A stretch of DNA of 64,000 bases from Dryas octopetala (lineage: Eukaryota > Streptophyta > Magnoliopsida > Rosales > Rosaceae). Where the stretch lies: the NCBI GenBank assembly GCA_963921425.1, contig OY992839.1:7233409-7297408 (forward strand), read 5' to 3'. Shown in pieces: positions 1 to 11,484 of this stretch (the stretch's first letter is position 1; every line of letters starts with the position of its first letter). The notes under the pieces were generated by a model, which worked only from the letters and a program-made list of their open reading frames with translations, ran no database searches and was not told the origin of the DNA. Position numbers and translations under genes: made by a program.

Positions 1-760
1 TCTCTTTTGAACTACATGCATTAGTTAATGTATGCATCTGATGTGGAGAAGGACAAGCGCTTCTTAGTAGTCCAGTGAGTAGTACAAGTTTGGGTCAAGG
101 AACACAAAAAAAGTTAATTTACAGTTATGCTATGTTGCTATCTGAGCTTGCTTAAGAGTTGAGACCATTCGATTACGTTAGAACCTTATCAGGAAGCTTC
201 ATAGTGAACTTTGTGCAAGCCACAATATTGGTTAATTAGTACAGAACTCTAGCTGTTAAGAAAACTAAACTTTTGCAGTCACTTTCATGAACAACTTTCT
301 TGACTTCTTCTATAGAAAATCTATACCTACTTATTAAGTATCTAGGAGTTTCCATTTTATATTTCCTTGTTGAAGGAATGTTGAGAGTTTTCTCAAAATT
401 TAATATATGCATATGAGTAATCAAGGATATGGGTATATGACCCAGCAACACAGCAGTCTTACCAAATTTTATAAAGTTCATTATCATGTTTAATATGAGA
501 TTACCCACAACCTACCTTTTTCAAATTAAAATAGTGGGTAAAGATCAGATGACACCCATATTATGAAAAGGGGAAGTTAGAGAATGAGAAGTGGATTAGT
601 GAAAATTGGAAAAGATGAGTAGTGGGTTGGTTTGGGATATTACATTTTGGTAAGGACAATGGTTATTGTAGTGGCTGATGAAAAGCAGAGCAGTTCTGAG
701 GTGTAAGCTAGCTACTTTTTTAGTGAGGACTTCATGTTTACAGTAGACTTCATGTTTTAG

Positions 761-931
761 GAGAGCAGATTTGGTACCAGTTTTTGGTACCAGGCTGGTA
801 CCAGGCTTTGATCAAAGCCATTGATCTTGGAGGAGAGAGAGAGAGAGTAGAGAGAGAAAGCTAAGATCAAAGGCTTTGATCAAAGCCTGGTACCAACCTG
901 GTACCAAAAACAGGGTACCAAATCTGCTCTC
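761..931. mobile_element. MITE, Mutator-like (9-bp TSD)
   Basis: A 171-bp near-palindrome. The left end gagagcagatttggtacc is mirrored by ggtaccaaatctgctctc at the right end, and repeated ggtacc and ctttgatcaaag motifs extend the arms inwards to a short GA-rich loop. It is flanked by a perfect 9-bp direct repeat, atgttttag, at 752-760 and 932-940. Nine-base target duplications are the hallmark of Mutator-superfamily insertions. The element has no coding capacity and would be moved in trans. The counterpart position in the second copy of the local duplication has no such insert. Confidence 0.85.
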
Positions 932-1214
932 ATGTTTTAGAGCTTCATTTTGAACAGTCGTTTAAACGCGTTGTAAGATGTTAATATATATAGAATTTAT
1001 TGTGAGATTCGCATGTATTAATGACTCGTCCATGAGTAGCTAGCACTCATCCAAATTTGATACTATAATATATTACTATAGTCATAAAATTGCATAACTC
1101 AAATCTATAATTTTCCTTATCCAAAATTAGTAGTATAAGCTTTATGCACTGCACATAAAATTGTGCAAGAAGCATTACTGAAGGATCCCATCAAACCACA
1201 GTAATCATACTGCT

Positions 1215-1853
1215 TGTTGATGCTCAAAAATGGTAAAGCAGTCAATGTTGAGTCAAACCACGTGGACCCGTTCACCTCCCACTGAGAGGATGACACGTCG
1301 AAGTGGGGTAGGAATGAGTACCTGGGTCCGACTAATAAATAGTAGAGAAATAATAATATCCAAGCACCCAGCGCAAATACACAAAAGTGAGCGGGAAGGG
1401 CACCGGTGTGGTACCGGCCGAACCTCCTCCGACGCTCAAGTCAGTGTCAAGAGAATCTGTGAGCAGAGTGAGTGAATAGTATAATATTGATTGAATGTTC
1501 TTTTCTGACAAGAAAGTACTTCTTTTATAGTACTTTTGGAAGAGTGTCAACTAATCTGGTGATGACACGTGTCCCTTGTAACGACTCGCAATGTAGGAGC
1601 GCCACGTGTCACCTGTTTCGAGGATCTGAATGAGTTGACACAGGTCGGGGCCTAAGAGGCCGGAGCTTGGGAGGTCGGAACCTAGGAGGTCAGGACCTAG
1701 GAGGTCAGAGCCTAGGAGGCCGAAGCCTAGGAGGTCAGGGGCTAGGAGCCCATGAGTCCAGGAAGGGCTTAGTCTTTGGGCCTAGGCCCAAATGACATGA
1801 TGTTAAGCTTTATGTGACTTGTCGTTATGTCCAGACGATTAGTCATACGAACA
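1215..1853 (+). mobile_element. Solo LTR of a retrotransposon
   Basis: A 639-bp segment beginning TGTTGATG and ending CGAACA, so it has TG...CA ends with a TGTT/AACA inverted terminus. It is flanked by ctgct (1210-1214) and ttgct (1854-1858), a 4-of-5 match to a 5-bp target duplication. The motif gacgctcaagtcagt near 1430 is, from memory, common in plant Ty3-gypsy LTRs. No primer-binding site, gag-pol or second LTR follows, so it is a solo LTR left by recombination. The second copy of the surrounding duplication, near 3790-3830, lacks it and acts as an empty site. Confidence 0.65.
1645..1757 (+). repeat. Minisatellite of about 16 bp inside the LTR
   Basis: About seven imperfect tandem units around the core cctaggaggtcag run head to tail within the solo LTR. 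The units vary between gtc and gcc after the gag and by one base in length. Internal repeat arrays are common in plant LTRs. Confidence 0.8.
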
Positions 1854-4145
1854 TTGCTACACAAACATGAAAAAGTGTATATCTTTTTTGTTTTTTAAAA
1901 AAGGGCTAAAACCAATCTAAGGACTAATGGGAAGCTCAAATAAACTAAACCAATAGAAAATAAATATATGTGCAAGAAGCTTAATTGAAGTAATCAGACA
2001 AACTACAGTAGTCATGCTGCAAACTGCAAAAAAACCAGAACCAGACAAACAAGAAAGTGTCAAGAACATAAAGAAGCCAAAAGCAATCTAAGGAGCTCAG
2101 CAAAAATTATGCAAAATTACAAGGGACTATTTCCCATAACCAGCTTTAGCTAAAAAAAAATAGACAGATTTGGAATAGTGTATGCCAAATATGGCAACAA
2201 CTAGCATTTTTGGGTGGATTGAATTTCACACTATCTTCAACAGATTGTTGGGGATGCCCCATTGCTTGTTGAAGCAAGAGGTCCCCTCCTGAAATTCTTT
2301 GGAATGGTCATTACTATTGTCTATCTCCAGTTTGGTCAAGCAATGGCCTAAGGCCCTAAGCAATTTTTGTTCTTCATGCATAAAAAAATGTATGCATCTG
2401 ATATGGAGAAGGACAAGTGCTCTGACTAGTCCAGTGAGTCCTACAAGCTAGTCTACACGTTTTTGGCCAGGAGTTGAGAGTTGCAGTCATGTTATGTTGC
2501 CATCTGAACTTGCTTAAGAGTTGAAACCATTAAATTCTCTTACAACCCTATCAGTTAGCTCATAATGAACTTTGTGCATACCCCCCATATTAGTTTTGTA
2601 TCAGAACTTGTTGGGATATTAAAATTCTGCAGAATCATTTGTATGAACCAACTTCTTAACTACTTCTACACTCTTAAGTAGCATCCACTTGAGAAACTCT
2701 TAAGTCTCAGTCTCTCAGAGCCAGAAGTTTCACTAGCTAGCACAGCAGCATCATTTGCCTTTCTCACTCATTTGATTAATTGCATTGAGTTTTTGTCAAA
2801 ATTAAACAAAATTTGAGGCTTAATAACCTATAGAAAGTTTTAATTAAGTATTGTTGAAGGAAGTCGAGATTTTTTTCTCATAATTTTATGTGTATAGATG
2901 AAAGGCATATGAGTAATCCATGGGTCACATATGACCCAGCATCTACAGCAATCTAACCAAATTTTATAAAGTTCATTGAAGTTTAATTTAATATGACCTA
3001 CCTTTTCTAATAACAAATATCATTAGAATAGTGGGAAAGATCAGGTGACACTATTATGAAAAGGGAAGTTATATAGACAATTAGGAGGTGGATTAGTCAA
3101 AAAGGGCAAAGTTGATGAGTAGTGGATTAGCTTGGGATACAATACACTTTAGTGAGGACAACGGCTATTGTATTGGCTCAATGGAAAGTAAAGCAGGTGT
3201 GAGCTGAAAGCTAGCTACTGTTGACTTTAGTATAGTATTGATATGCTTCTAAACCCTAATCTCTAAACCCAATTATCTAACAGCTTATTTAGACTTAATT
3301 ATCCAAAATTCTAAACCCAATTAATTTTTTGGCTAGTGATTTTCTAACATGTTATCGAAGCTTTGTTCGTAAGAAATTCTAAGTTCGATTCTCGTTCTTC
3401 ACTTTTTTTATTTATTATGAGATACAGAATAAGACTGCACCTACATGTTTATCTATTTCATTCAATGCTTGATATATAATATTAACCTATTCTCTAACGA
3501 CACAAGCTTTTGAGGATGGTGGTTGCAGTGGTTTCCTAAGATGTAGTAGTATGAAATTTATTAGAAATAATGGAGACAATATATGAAGGAGAATGTGCAT
3601 AGATCTATATAAAATTTCATCAGTCACACTCATACCTTGGTGTAGACTGTGTAGTCAATACCATAATAGTATAAGATTTGTGAACTGTGCATCACAGAAC
3701 TGCAGTCATAAATTAATAGCATAACTCAAATCCATAAACTTTTTTATGTCCAAAAGTATAAGATTTATTCACTGTACAGTATGACATACTACAGAGCCAT
3801 GCTGCTAACTGCAAAATAAAAAATCCAGACAAACATGAAAAGGGTTTTATTACTAATTTTTTTTCACAAACAAAAAGGCCAAGAGCAATAAAAAGTTATG
3901 CAATTAGCAAAAGAAAAAAATTAAAATTATATATGCAAGAAGTTTTATTCAAGTAACCAGACAAGCCACAGTCATCATAGTGCTAACTGCAAAAATAACA
4001 GAGCCAGACAAACAAGAAAAGGTCAAGAAAAAACGAAAATAAGCCAAAAGCAAGCTAATAAGGAGTTCAACTAAATTTATGCAAAATTACAAGGGACAAT
4101 TTCCCAAAACCAACTTTAGCAAAATAAAAAAATAAAAGGAAAAAA

Positions 4146-4779
4146 AAATCAAAACCAGTTTTTTTTTCAATGGAAAAAATTAAAAACTAGTTGAGAAATG
4201 TCAAGGATATCACATTTTCTTTTTACTACATTTCTAATAGAGATGGTTGGGTCTCACTTTTATTTGTAGAAAAAATATGGTACACATAATATTATTGCAA
4301 GCAGTTTCCACAGGGTTAAAAAGAGACACCCAGTACAGAGGGATAAATTTTCCATGTGAATACTCAATAGGGGGGTTGATTTAGCTCCTCTGCAACTGCA
4401 ACCTGTTATGGGCTCCAACTCACTTGGTTGTCCCTTGTTTGTTAGCAGAAACAATATGCCTTTCTCTCTGCTTTCCTCTCTCAATTATATCCAAGAAAAA
4501 CAGAGTTTACCAAAACTTTTACTAGTGTTGGCAGAAAACCAATACCAGCTGTGCACGCTACCAACATTTTGCTTTAATCATCTCTCTCAGTTCCATCTTT
4601 CCAGCAACTTAAACCAAGCTTTCTTTCCTTAATGCCTAGATTTGGTAACCAAAACAACAAACTGTAGTTGGTCACCATCTCTCATCTTTCTCTTACTCAC
4701 TCACACAGTCACACACAACTCTTTTTCTATACCCTGAACTTGTTGTAGAGGCCAACATGCTCAACCAGTTCCCAAAACC
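4146..4779 (+). other. Upstream region of the LRR kinase
   Basis: This 0.63-kb stretch lies between the duplicated repeat and the LRR kinase start. The last 200 bases are CT-rich, typical of a plant 5' leader. Two short overlapping ORFs on opposite strands have no recognisable protein features. I could not place a convincing TATA box. Confidence 0.4.
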
Positions 4780-7700
4780 ATGAGCTCCAACACCAACAAT
4801 CTCCATTTCTGGTGGAGGGTCACTTCCCTTTTGCTTCTTCTTCTTCTACTACCCTCAGCTCTGGCTCTAAACTCAGACGGGGTTCTCTTGCTTTCATTCA
4901 AATACTCCATTCTCAGCGACCCACTCTCAGTCTTGCAAAACTGGAACTACGACGATCAAACACCATGTTCATGGAACGGAGTCACGTGCACCCAAATGGG
5001 CAACCCCGGCACTCTAGACATGTTCAGAGTGACCAGCTTGGTCCTCCCCAACAGCCAGCTTCTGGGTTCGATCGCTCCCGAACTGGGTTCGATCCAACAC
5101 CTTCTCCACCTTGATCTTTCCAACAATTTCTTTAATGGGTCTCTGCCCAAAACCATGTTCAACGCCTCGGAGCTTCAGGTTCTTGCTCTCTCAAACAATG
5201 TGATCTCTGGTGAGCTGCCTGATGAGCTCCTTGGTGGCCTCAAAAGCCTTCAGCTTCTCAACGTCTCTGACAACGCCTTGGCTGGGAAAGTCCCTGAAAA
5301 TCTCACTTCTTTGCAAAACCTCACTGTTGTTTCTTTGAGGAGCAACTACTTCTCTGGTGCAATCCCAACTGGGTTTAATTCAGTTGAGGTTTTAGATCTG
5401 TCTTCGAATCTGCTCAATGGGTCTCTGCCTTTCGATTTCGGCGGGGAGAGTCTGCGTTACTTGAACCTCTCCTACAACAAGATTTCAGGGAAAATACCAG
5501 CAGAGTTTGCTAAGAAAATTACAGAGAATGCCACAATTGATCTCTCATTCAACAATTTGACTGGAGCAATTCCAGGGTCACAAGCTCTGCTTAATCAGAA
5601 AACAGAGTTGTTTGCAGGAAATGGTGAACTTTGTGGGAAGCCATTGAAGAACCTTTGCCCAATTCCTTCTACTCTGTCCACTCCACCCAATATAACAACA
5701 AGTACTACATCTTCTCCAGCTATTGCAGCCATTCCCAAAACAATTGACTCAACCCCAATATCAAACTCTCCGGGTTCACCAAATGGTACTACTACTCAGA
5801 ATCAATCACAAACTGGGTTAAAACCTGGGACCATCGCAGGAATCACAGTCGGAGACTTAGCTGGAATAGTTGTTCTTGCTTTGGTTATTCTCTACGTCTA
5901 CCAAGTTAGGAAGAGAAAACATCTCAACTCAGCAAGCAGAGCTTTAGACCCAGAAAACAAAAAACCACAGACTGTGACAAAACAAGACTCACTTGCCCCA
6001 AAACCCTCTTCATGGTCGTGCTTGACAATCAAAGGCGAGGAGACATCGGAGGCCACCAGCTCCGACAGCGACCAAGACGAAAAAAACAGACAAGTGGGTA
6101 ATGTGCAGAATCCCAGTGGGGACTCAAATAAAAAAGGTGGTGTTCTAGTGACCATAGATGGGGAGCCAGAGCTCGAGCTGGAGACACTGCTGAAAGCTTC
6201 GGCGTACGTTTTGGGAGCGAGCGGTCCGAGCATTGTGTACAAGGCGGTGCTTGAAGACAAGACTGCTCTGGCTGTGAGGAGGATTGGAGAGAGTGGGGTT
6301 GAGAGGATGAGAGAGTTCGAGAGCCAAGTGAGAGCCATTGCCAAGCTTCGACACCCCAACTTGGTGAGGGTTCGAGGGTTTTACGGGGGAGAGGATGAGA
6401 AGCTTGTCATCTATGACTATGTCTCCAACGGCAGCCTTGCCACCACCAGTAACAGTAAGCTTCCATTCCCTACTCTGCTCCTCCAGCTCTCTGTTTTTTT
6501 AGCGTACGTTAGTTGAATATGTGTTATTTTGCTAAAATACGCTGTGTGTATCACTTGTGCATGTTAGCATCATCTTGTGCTTTTAAAAAAAAAAAAAAAA
6601 TAGGGGCCTTCAGGCCCAAGCCCCCAAACAAAAAAAGAATTAACTACTAGAAGTAGATACAAACTTTTGCACACATAATTTGGTCATGCCATATGATTTG
6701 ATTAATACACATGAGCATTAAATAAAATTTAGGTTCTGTCTTAAAGATATAACTGATCTCTAGTATTCTAATCCCTCGAATAGTGCTCAAACTCATTCTC
6801 TAATAGAGCTTTTCTAGCTCAATTTCTGCCATCTTGAATCCAATTTTTGGTGTCATAGGATACCCTTTACAATAAATGTGATCCTATATATATAGTTTTT
6901 TGGGCACAGATGGCCCCAATGTTGCACTAAAACTAGCTAATTTTCACATCTTTATTTATTTCTTTGGTGTCTGCCCATTCTCAATACATACTGTCTTGTT
7001 CTGTACTCTTCTTTCTCTAATTAATAATTTGCATGTTCTGTACTCTTTTTGCAAACCAATGTCTAGCTTAATGAATTAGCCATCTTACATTAAATATATA
7101 TAAAAGTTTGCATCAGTTTATAAATAATATTAGTTTCTTAACTACCAAACACTCTGTTAATCACAATAGTATTGCCAAATTGCAAGTTGGAGAGAGTCAT
7201 TATATAACTGCACGTGAACCATGACATACAAGATTCATGGAACTCTTTCCTGCTGCAAATAGTTGAAATATTGGAACCCAAAGAATCCGTGTCCACATCT
7301 GCAGTCTGCAGGATCACTGTGACTGTGGGATAGTGATCATGCTTCTTTCACATTACCACCCTATAAGGCTATAACCCAAGCCACACAACAACTCACGTGT
7401 AGTCCATTCTTTTGTGGTCTGTGGGACAATTTTATATGTTACGTTTCATAGTTTGTACTCTATCATTGGACCTATACATAAGTCTAAAGTGATGCTATAT
7501 ATTTGTTAATTTGTACGCACATGAATAATTTGAGTTCAAGTTTAGGAATATGATTCCTCATATATACATTGTTTATTACATAAGAATTTTTTATCTTTCT
7601 CTTCAAGCAATGCTAATTTGCTATTTGAAACATGTTTTAAATTCTGCAGGAAAACCAGGGTCGTCTCCATATCATCTTCCTCTTGAAACTCGGCTGAAGA

Positions 7701-8335
7701 TAGCAAGAGGTGTTGCCCGGGGGCTAGCATACATTCATGAGAAGAAACATGTGCATGGCAACATAAAACCAAGTAACATTCTCTTAAACTCTGACATGGA
7801 GCCAATAATCAGTGATTTCGGCCTTGATAAGCTAGTGTTAGGCACTATGAGCAGTCACAGAGCAAGCGGTTCAGCCCGGGGTTACTTTGGAAGCCAAAAA
7901 TCCACCGCCACTCGCGAAGGTCTACATGATGTAGTACTCCCAGTTGGCGGCAGCCCCGCCACACTGTCCAACGTAGGAGGTGCATCTTCACCGTATCAAG
8001 CGCCGGAGTCCCTAAGGAACCTAAAGCCAAACCCCAAGTGGGATGTGTACTCTTTTGGTGTAGTTTTGCTTGAGCTTATCACTGGAAGGGTATTTTCGGA
8101 ACGAGAATTGGTGGCCCAGTGGACCGCCGGTTCGTTGACAGAAGAGAAGAACCGGGTTTTGGTAATGGTTGACGTGGCAATTAGGGGTGAGGTGGAGGGC
8201 AGGGAGGATGCCTTGCTGGCTTGTTTGAAGTTAGGGTTTAGTTGTGCTAATTTTGTTCCACAAAAAAGACCAACCATGAAAGAAGCCTTCCAAGTCCTAG
8301 ACAAAAGTAGTATTCCTTCGACTTCTTCAAACTAA
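4780..8335 (+). CDS. LRR receptor-like kinase, clade III, probable pseudokinase (At4g34220-like)
   Basis: Two exons, 4780-6454 and 7650-8335, give 786 residues; the junction restores an RKPGSS run typical of the family. The order is a signal peptide (1-29), an LRR N-terminal cap with the CSWNGVTC motif (about 65-72), about six LRRs, a Ser/Thr/Pro-rich stalk, a transmembrane helix (about 352-374), a charged juxtamembrane segment and a kinase domain from about 468. The invariant ATP-binding Lys appears as Arg (AVRRI, about 497), the HRD triad reads HGN at 594-596, and the glycine loop is poor, while DFG is kept at 614-616. Phosphotransfer is therefore unlikely, and a scaffolding or co-receptor role at the plasma membrane is inferred. 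Homology to the At4g34220/At2g15300 pair is from memory. The 1195-base intron contains nothing recognised. Confidence 0.93.
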
Positions 8336-8627
8336 TGATGTATTTGGGGTCCCACAAAAGTGGTCTTGTTATGTTAAAGCATTTGCTTTAATTTTCTTCT
8401 TTTGTTGACTTGAATGTTGCATAAAAAGCACAAGGCAATGTTGATATAATTTAATAATTTATGTAGCGGTTGTATGTATGTGTGAGTGATTAATTAAATT
8501 GATATATGAAATATAATAAGATGGTTTTGGTGGCATGGCAATTGGCATGGAGGAGGAGGACAGTGACATTGATTACATGTTGGCATGATGGGAAGATATG
8601 CAAAAAGATGTGTATCAGTGTATGGAT

Positions 8628-8717
8628 GAGAGAGTCTTCGGTGGGGCTGGAATGCCACTCACCTAATGAGACTCCCTTTCATTTTTTAACATCTGTCATG
8701 ATTTTGTCCAGCTGGAC

Positions 8718-8767
<50 letters not shown>

Positions 8768-9246
8768 CTCTTCAACACCACCACCTAACAGGCCAGGCCA
8801 ACACACCCTAACACAACCCAGACCTAGCACGGCAGCACACCCCCACCACCCTCCACAAAAATATTGAAAAACAGAGTTGGGTCAATGGCATCTTCCAAAG
8901 GGAGTTTAATAGATGATTGAAACTATTTAAACCCAGCCCCATCCCCTCCCCGCCCAGCCCCATCTCAGCCAGCCCCCACCCAGATCGGAGAGAGTGAGTG
9001 AGCAAAGAGAGAAAGCAAGAGGAAAAAAAGAGGGGAGAGGAGAGATAAGGGGAAGCAAGGCCGGCGGCGGGTGGTGGGGGTGTGCTGGGTTGTGTTGGGT
9101 GGTGGTGTTGATGAAGAGAACGAAAGAGAGAGGGGAGAGAGGAAGGCAAAGTTGTTGTCCAGCTGGATAAAAATATAACAGGTGTCAAAAAATTAAAGAA
9201 AGTCTCATTAGGTGAGTGGCATTCCAGCCCCACCCAAGACTTTCTC
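8628..9246. mobile_element. MITE, Mutator-like, with long TIRs (10-bp TSD)
   Basis: Terminal inverted repeats of about 90 bp: the left arm starts gagagagtcttcggtggg and the right arm ends cccacccaagactttctc, both continuing through ggctggaatgccactcacc. A perfect 10-bp direct repeat, gtgtatggat, flanks it at 8618-8627 and 9247-9256. The interior holds a (TC)n microsatellite (about 8721-8764) and a G/A-rich segment. Two ORFs that overlap it (about 100 and 141 codons) are low-complexity artefacts. The long TIRs with a 9-10 bp duplication fit a non-autonomous Mutator-like element. Confidence 0.85.
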
Positions 9247-9256
9247 GTGTATGGAT

Positions 9257-10592
9257 TGATATAATAATGGGTAATATTATATGAATCACATTGTATACTA
9301 TACCCTTAATAGGCTAGAGTTTAAGGTGAATCCTTATTAATTTTATAATGTAATCAATAAGCCTAGTGTAAATAATTTTATCACATAACGATGTTGGATG
9401 GATTTGTTGTTTTTGGATCTTTTCATTGAATTTAACAAAGTACTTCTTCATGTTTTCCACTTATTAGAAGTACCAAGCATTCAATTCAAGTGATGTCAAT
9501 TTCATGTAGTTGAGTTTTGCTTCCACTTTTGGTTTGATGCTCAATTATGAGGCATTTAATTCAAGGATGAAAATAAAGAAATTGTCTGAAAAAAGTGGTG
9601 TTTGTAGGAAACTAGCTACAGTTTAATATGGTGATATTGAGACTCGGAACATGATTGATAGGCTATTCATTTTGTTTTTCTTTCAGTCTATATTTCTTAT
9701 TTAAATTGAGTTATGTTATTACCCTAATCTAATTTTAATCCATCATCATCTAACACCCAAACTCATTGCTTGAGCTAACTCCGTGAATTTTTGTTGTTCC
9801 CATTTTAACATTTTTGTTATCAAAGAAACTCGACTCCCCTAACGTTTTTGATGGATCACATTTGGGCCAAACAGGGAGAAAGGCTTTCCTTGTCACAAAA
9901 CAGCCAAGGCCCAGCAACTGTAGTTTGTCAATTTTCCATTGGGCTGGAGACTGACGAGGTGGTCTCCACACTTCTTCCAATATTTTACCCTTATGACAGA
10001 ACAAAATAACAAATATACCCTTATCTAAAATTACCAAAATGATTTTAGGGAGGTGACACCTTCAAATATAAATCGGGAAAAAAAAACACTTTTAGTGCAT
10101 GTGCTTTACAGTTTTACTCCAAAAATATATTTAGTTGTTATGGTTTCAAAACTCAATATTTGATCCTTGTGTTTTATATTATTGATCTTATAATCAAAAT
10201 AAATTTTTTTTTCAAACAAAAATTATAAATTTAAATTAATTAAAACTGACCTCATATTATAAATAATATAAAATATAAGGACTAAATGCATCAACCAAAT
10301 TTTGTTTGAAGGTAAAACACACGGACTAATAATGTTTTTTTCCCATCTAAATCACATAAACACCCATGTCTCTCATCCTTTCTAAACCCGGGCAGAGTAA
10401 CAGTACATTTTAGTTGATGTGTGAAGAAAAGTGAATGCGGGTACACCGTACACTGAATTATTCAAAGTGTCCATACTCCATATCCGTACACCCTCATAAA
10501 TATGTCCAAACTAATCTTCTTCCTTCCTCTTTTTCTATATCTCAAGTCTCAACAGCACACCCCATTTGAGCCTGCAACCAACAAACCCAGCT
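9257..10592. other. Intergenic region upstream of the esterase
   Basis: AT-rich DNA with scattered homopolymer runs. One 95-codon minus-strand ORF (9750-10037) lacks recognisable features. The last 100 bases are CT-rich and probably hold the esterase leader. I saw no repeats with clear ends. Confidence 0.4.
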
Positions 10593-11484
10593 ATGGACCA
10601 ACCACCACTCAATACCAACAACAACAACAACAAGCAGATCTTCATCTTATCGGGTCAGAGCAACATGGCGGGTCGGGGCGGCGTGGTCAAAGACCCGCAC
10701 CACCACCACCACCAGCACTGGGACGGCGTCGTTCCGCCTGATTGCCAGCCCCACCCCTCCATCCTCCGCCTCAGCGCCAACCTCCGCTGGGTCTCAGCCC
10801 GTGATCCCCTCCACGCCGACATTGATTCCAAGAAGGTATGCGGGGTGGGGCCCGGGATGCCGTTCGCGAACGCGGTGAGGGAGCGCGTGGCGGGGGCAGT
10901 GGGGCTGGTGCCGTGCGCGGTGGGCGGGACGGCCATTAAGGAGTGGGCGCGTGGGGAGCACCTGTACGAGAGTATGGTGAAGCGGGCGCGGGAGAGCGTG
11001 GCGGGTGCGGGTGGTGGGGGAGAGATTAAAGGCTTGTTGTGGTACCAAGGGGAGAGTGACACGTCGACGCAGCATGATGCGGATGCGTACCAGGGGGACA
11101 TGGTGAGACTCGTTCAGAATGTAAGGGAGGATCTTGGTTTGCCCTCACTTCCAATTATCCAGGTTTGGTCACTCACTCACTCACTCACTGAGCCTTTGAT
11201 GGCCATTCTGGGTATTTATTAATTATTATTAGTATTATCATTAATCCGTGATTTTACAGGTGGCTATTGCGTCGGGTGATGAGAGGTACATGGAGAAAGT
11301 TAGGGAGGCCCAATTGGGGTTGGAGCTTCCAAATGTTGTGTGTGTGGATGCTAAGGGATTGGAGCTCAAAGATGATCACCTACACCTCACCACCAAGGCC
11401 CAGGTTCAGTTGGGCCACATGCTTGCAGATGCATACCTCAAGCATTTTGGAGCATCATTACCTATTTCTCAGCCTGCCCTTTAA
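10593..11484 (+). CDS. Probable carbohydrate esterase, SGNH family (At4g34215-like)
   Basis: Two exons, 10593-11162 and 11260-11484, encode 264 residues. The frame is open upstream of 10593 but has no earlier ATG, so the start is the ATG opening MDQPP. The nucleophile motif SGQSNMAG puts Ser at about 23, a WYQGESD block lies near 150, and DDHLHLTT (228-235) supplies the C-terminal Asp/His. These are the blocks of the plant DUF303/SASA acetylesterase family, thought to remove acetyl groups from carbohydrates. There is no signal peptide. Odd features are a five-Asn run near the N-terminus and an inserted His-rich stretch after VVKDP. Exon 1 is strongly GC-rich against an AT-rich background. The intron is only 97 bases. 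Confidence 0.93.

Larger units (their letters stand above)
1..4145. repeat. Diverged tandem segmental duplication, about 2 kb per copy
   Basis: Two diverged copies lie in direct orientation with matching blocks in the same order. The block beginning near 34 (gtatgcatctgatgtgg) reappears near 2390, followed in both by the same run to about 700 and 3235. The block near 1971 (tgcaagaagcttaattgaag) reappears near 3943 and stays alignable to about 2150 and 4130. Copy 1 is longer because it holds a solo LTR and a MITE that copy 2 lacks. The first copy may begin before the window. No coding capacity was recognised; the short ORFs here fall in the LTR or are random. Confidence 0.75.

Noticed and set aside
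1230-1550. Opposed short ORFs near 1.2-1.5 kb
   Set aside because: They fall inside the solo LTR and have no gag or pol similarity.
8506-9233. Two ORFs of about 100 and 141 codons near 8.5-9.2 kb
   Set aside because: Both overlie the MITE at 8628-9246 and its TC microsatellite; the shared GLECHSPNET peptide is just the terminal inverted repeat read on both strands.
10566-10592. Earlier start for the esterase
   Set aside because: The open frame upstream begins at a TTG; the first ATG in frame is at 10593.
10655-11101. 148-codon antisense ORF over the esterase
   Set aside because: It is the shadow of a GC-rich coding exon; the sense frame carries the conserved SGNH motifs and splice sites.
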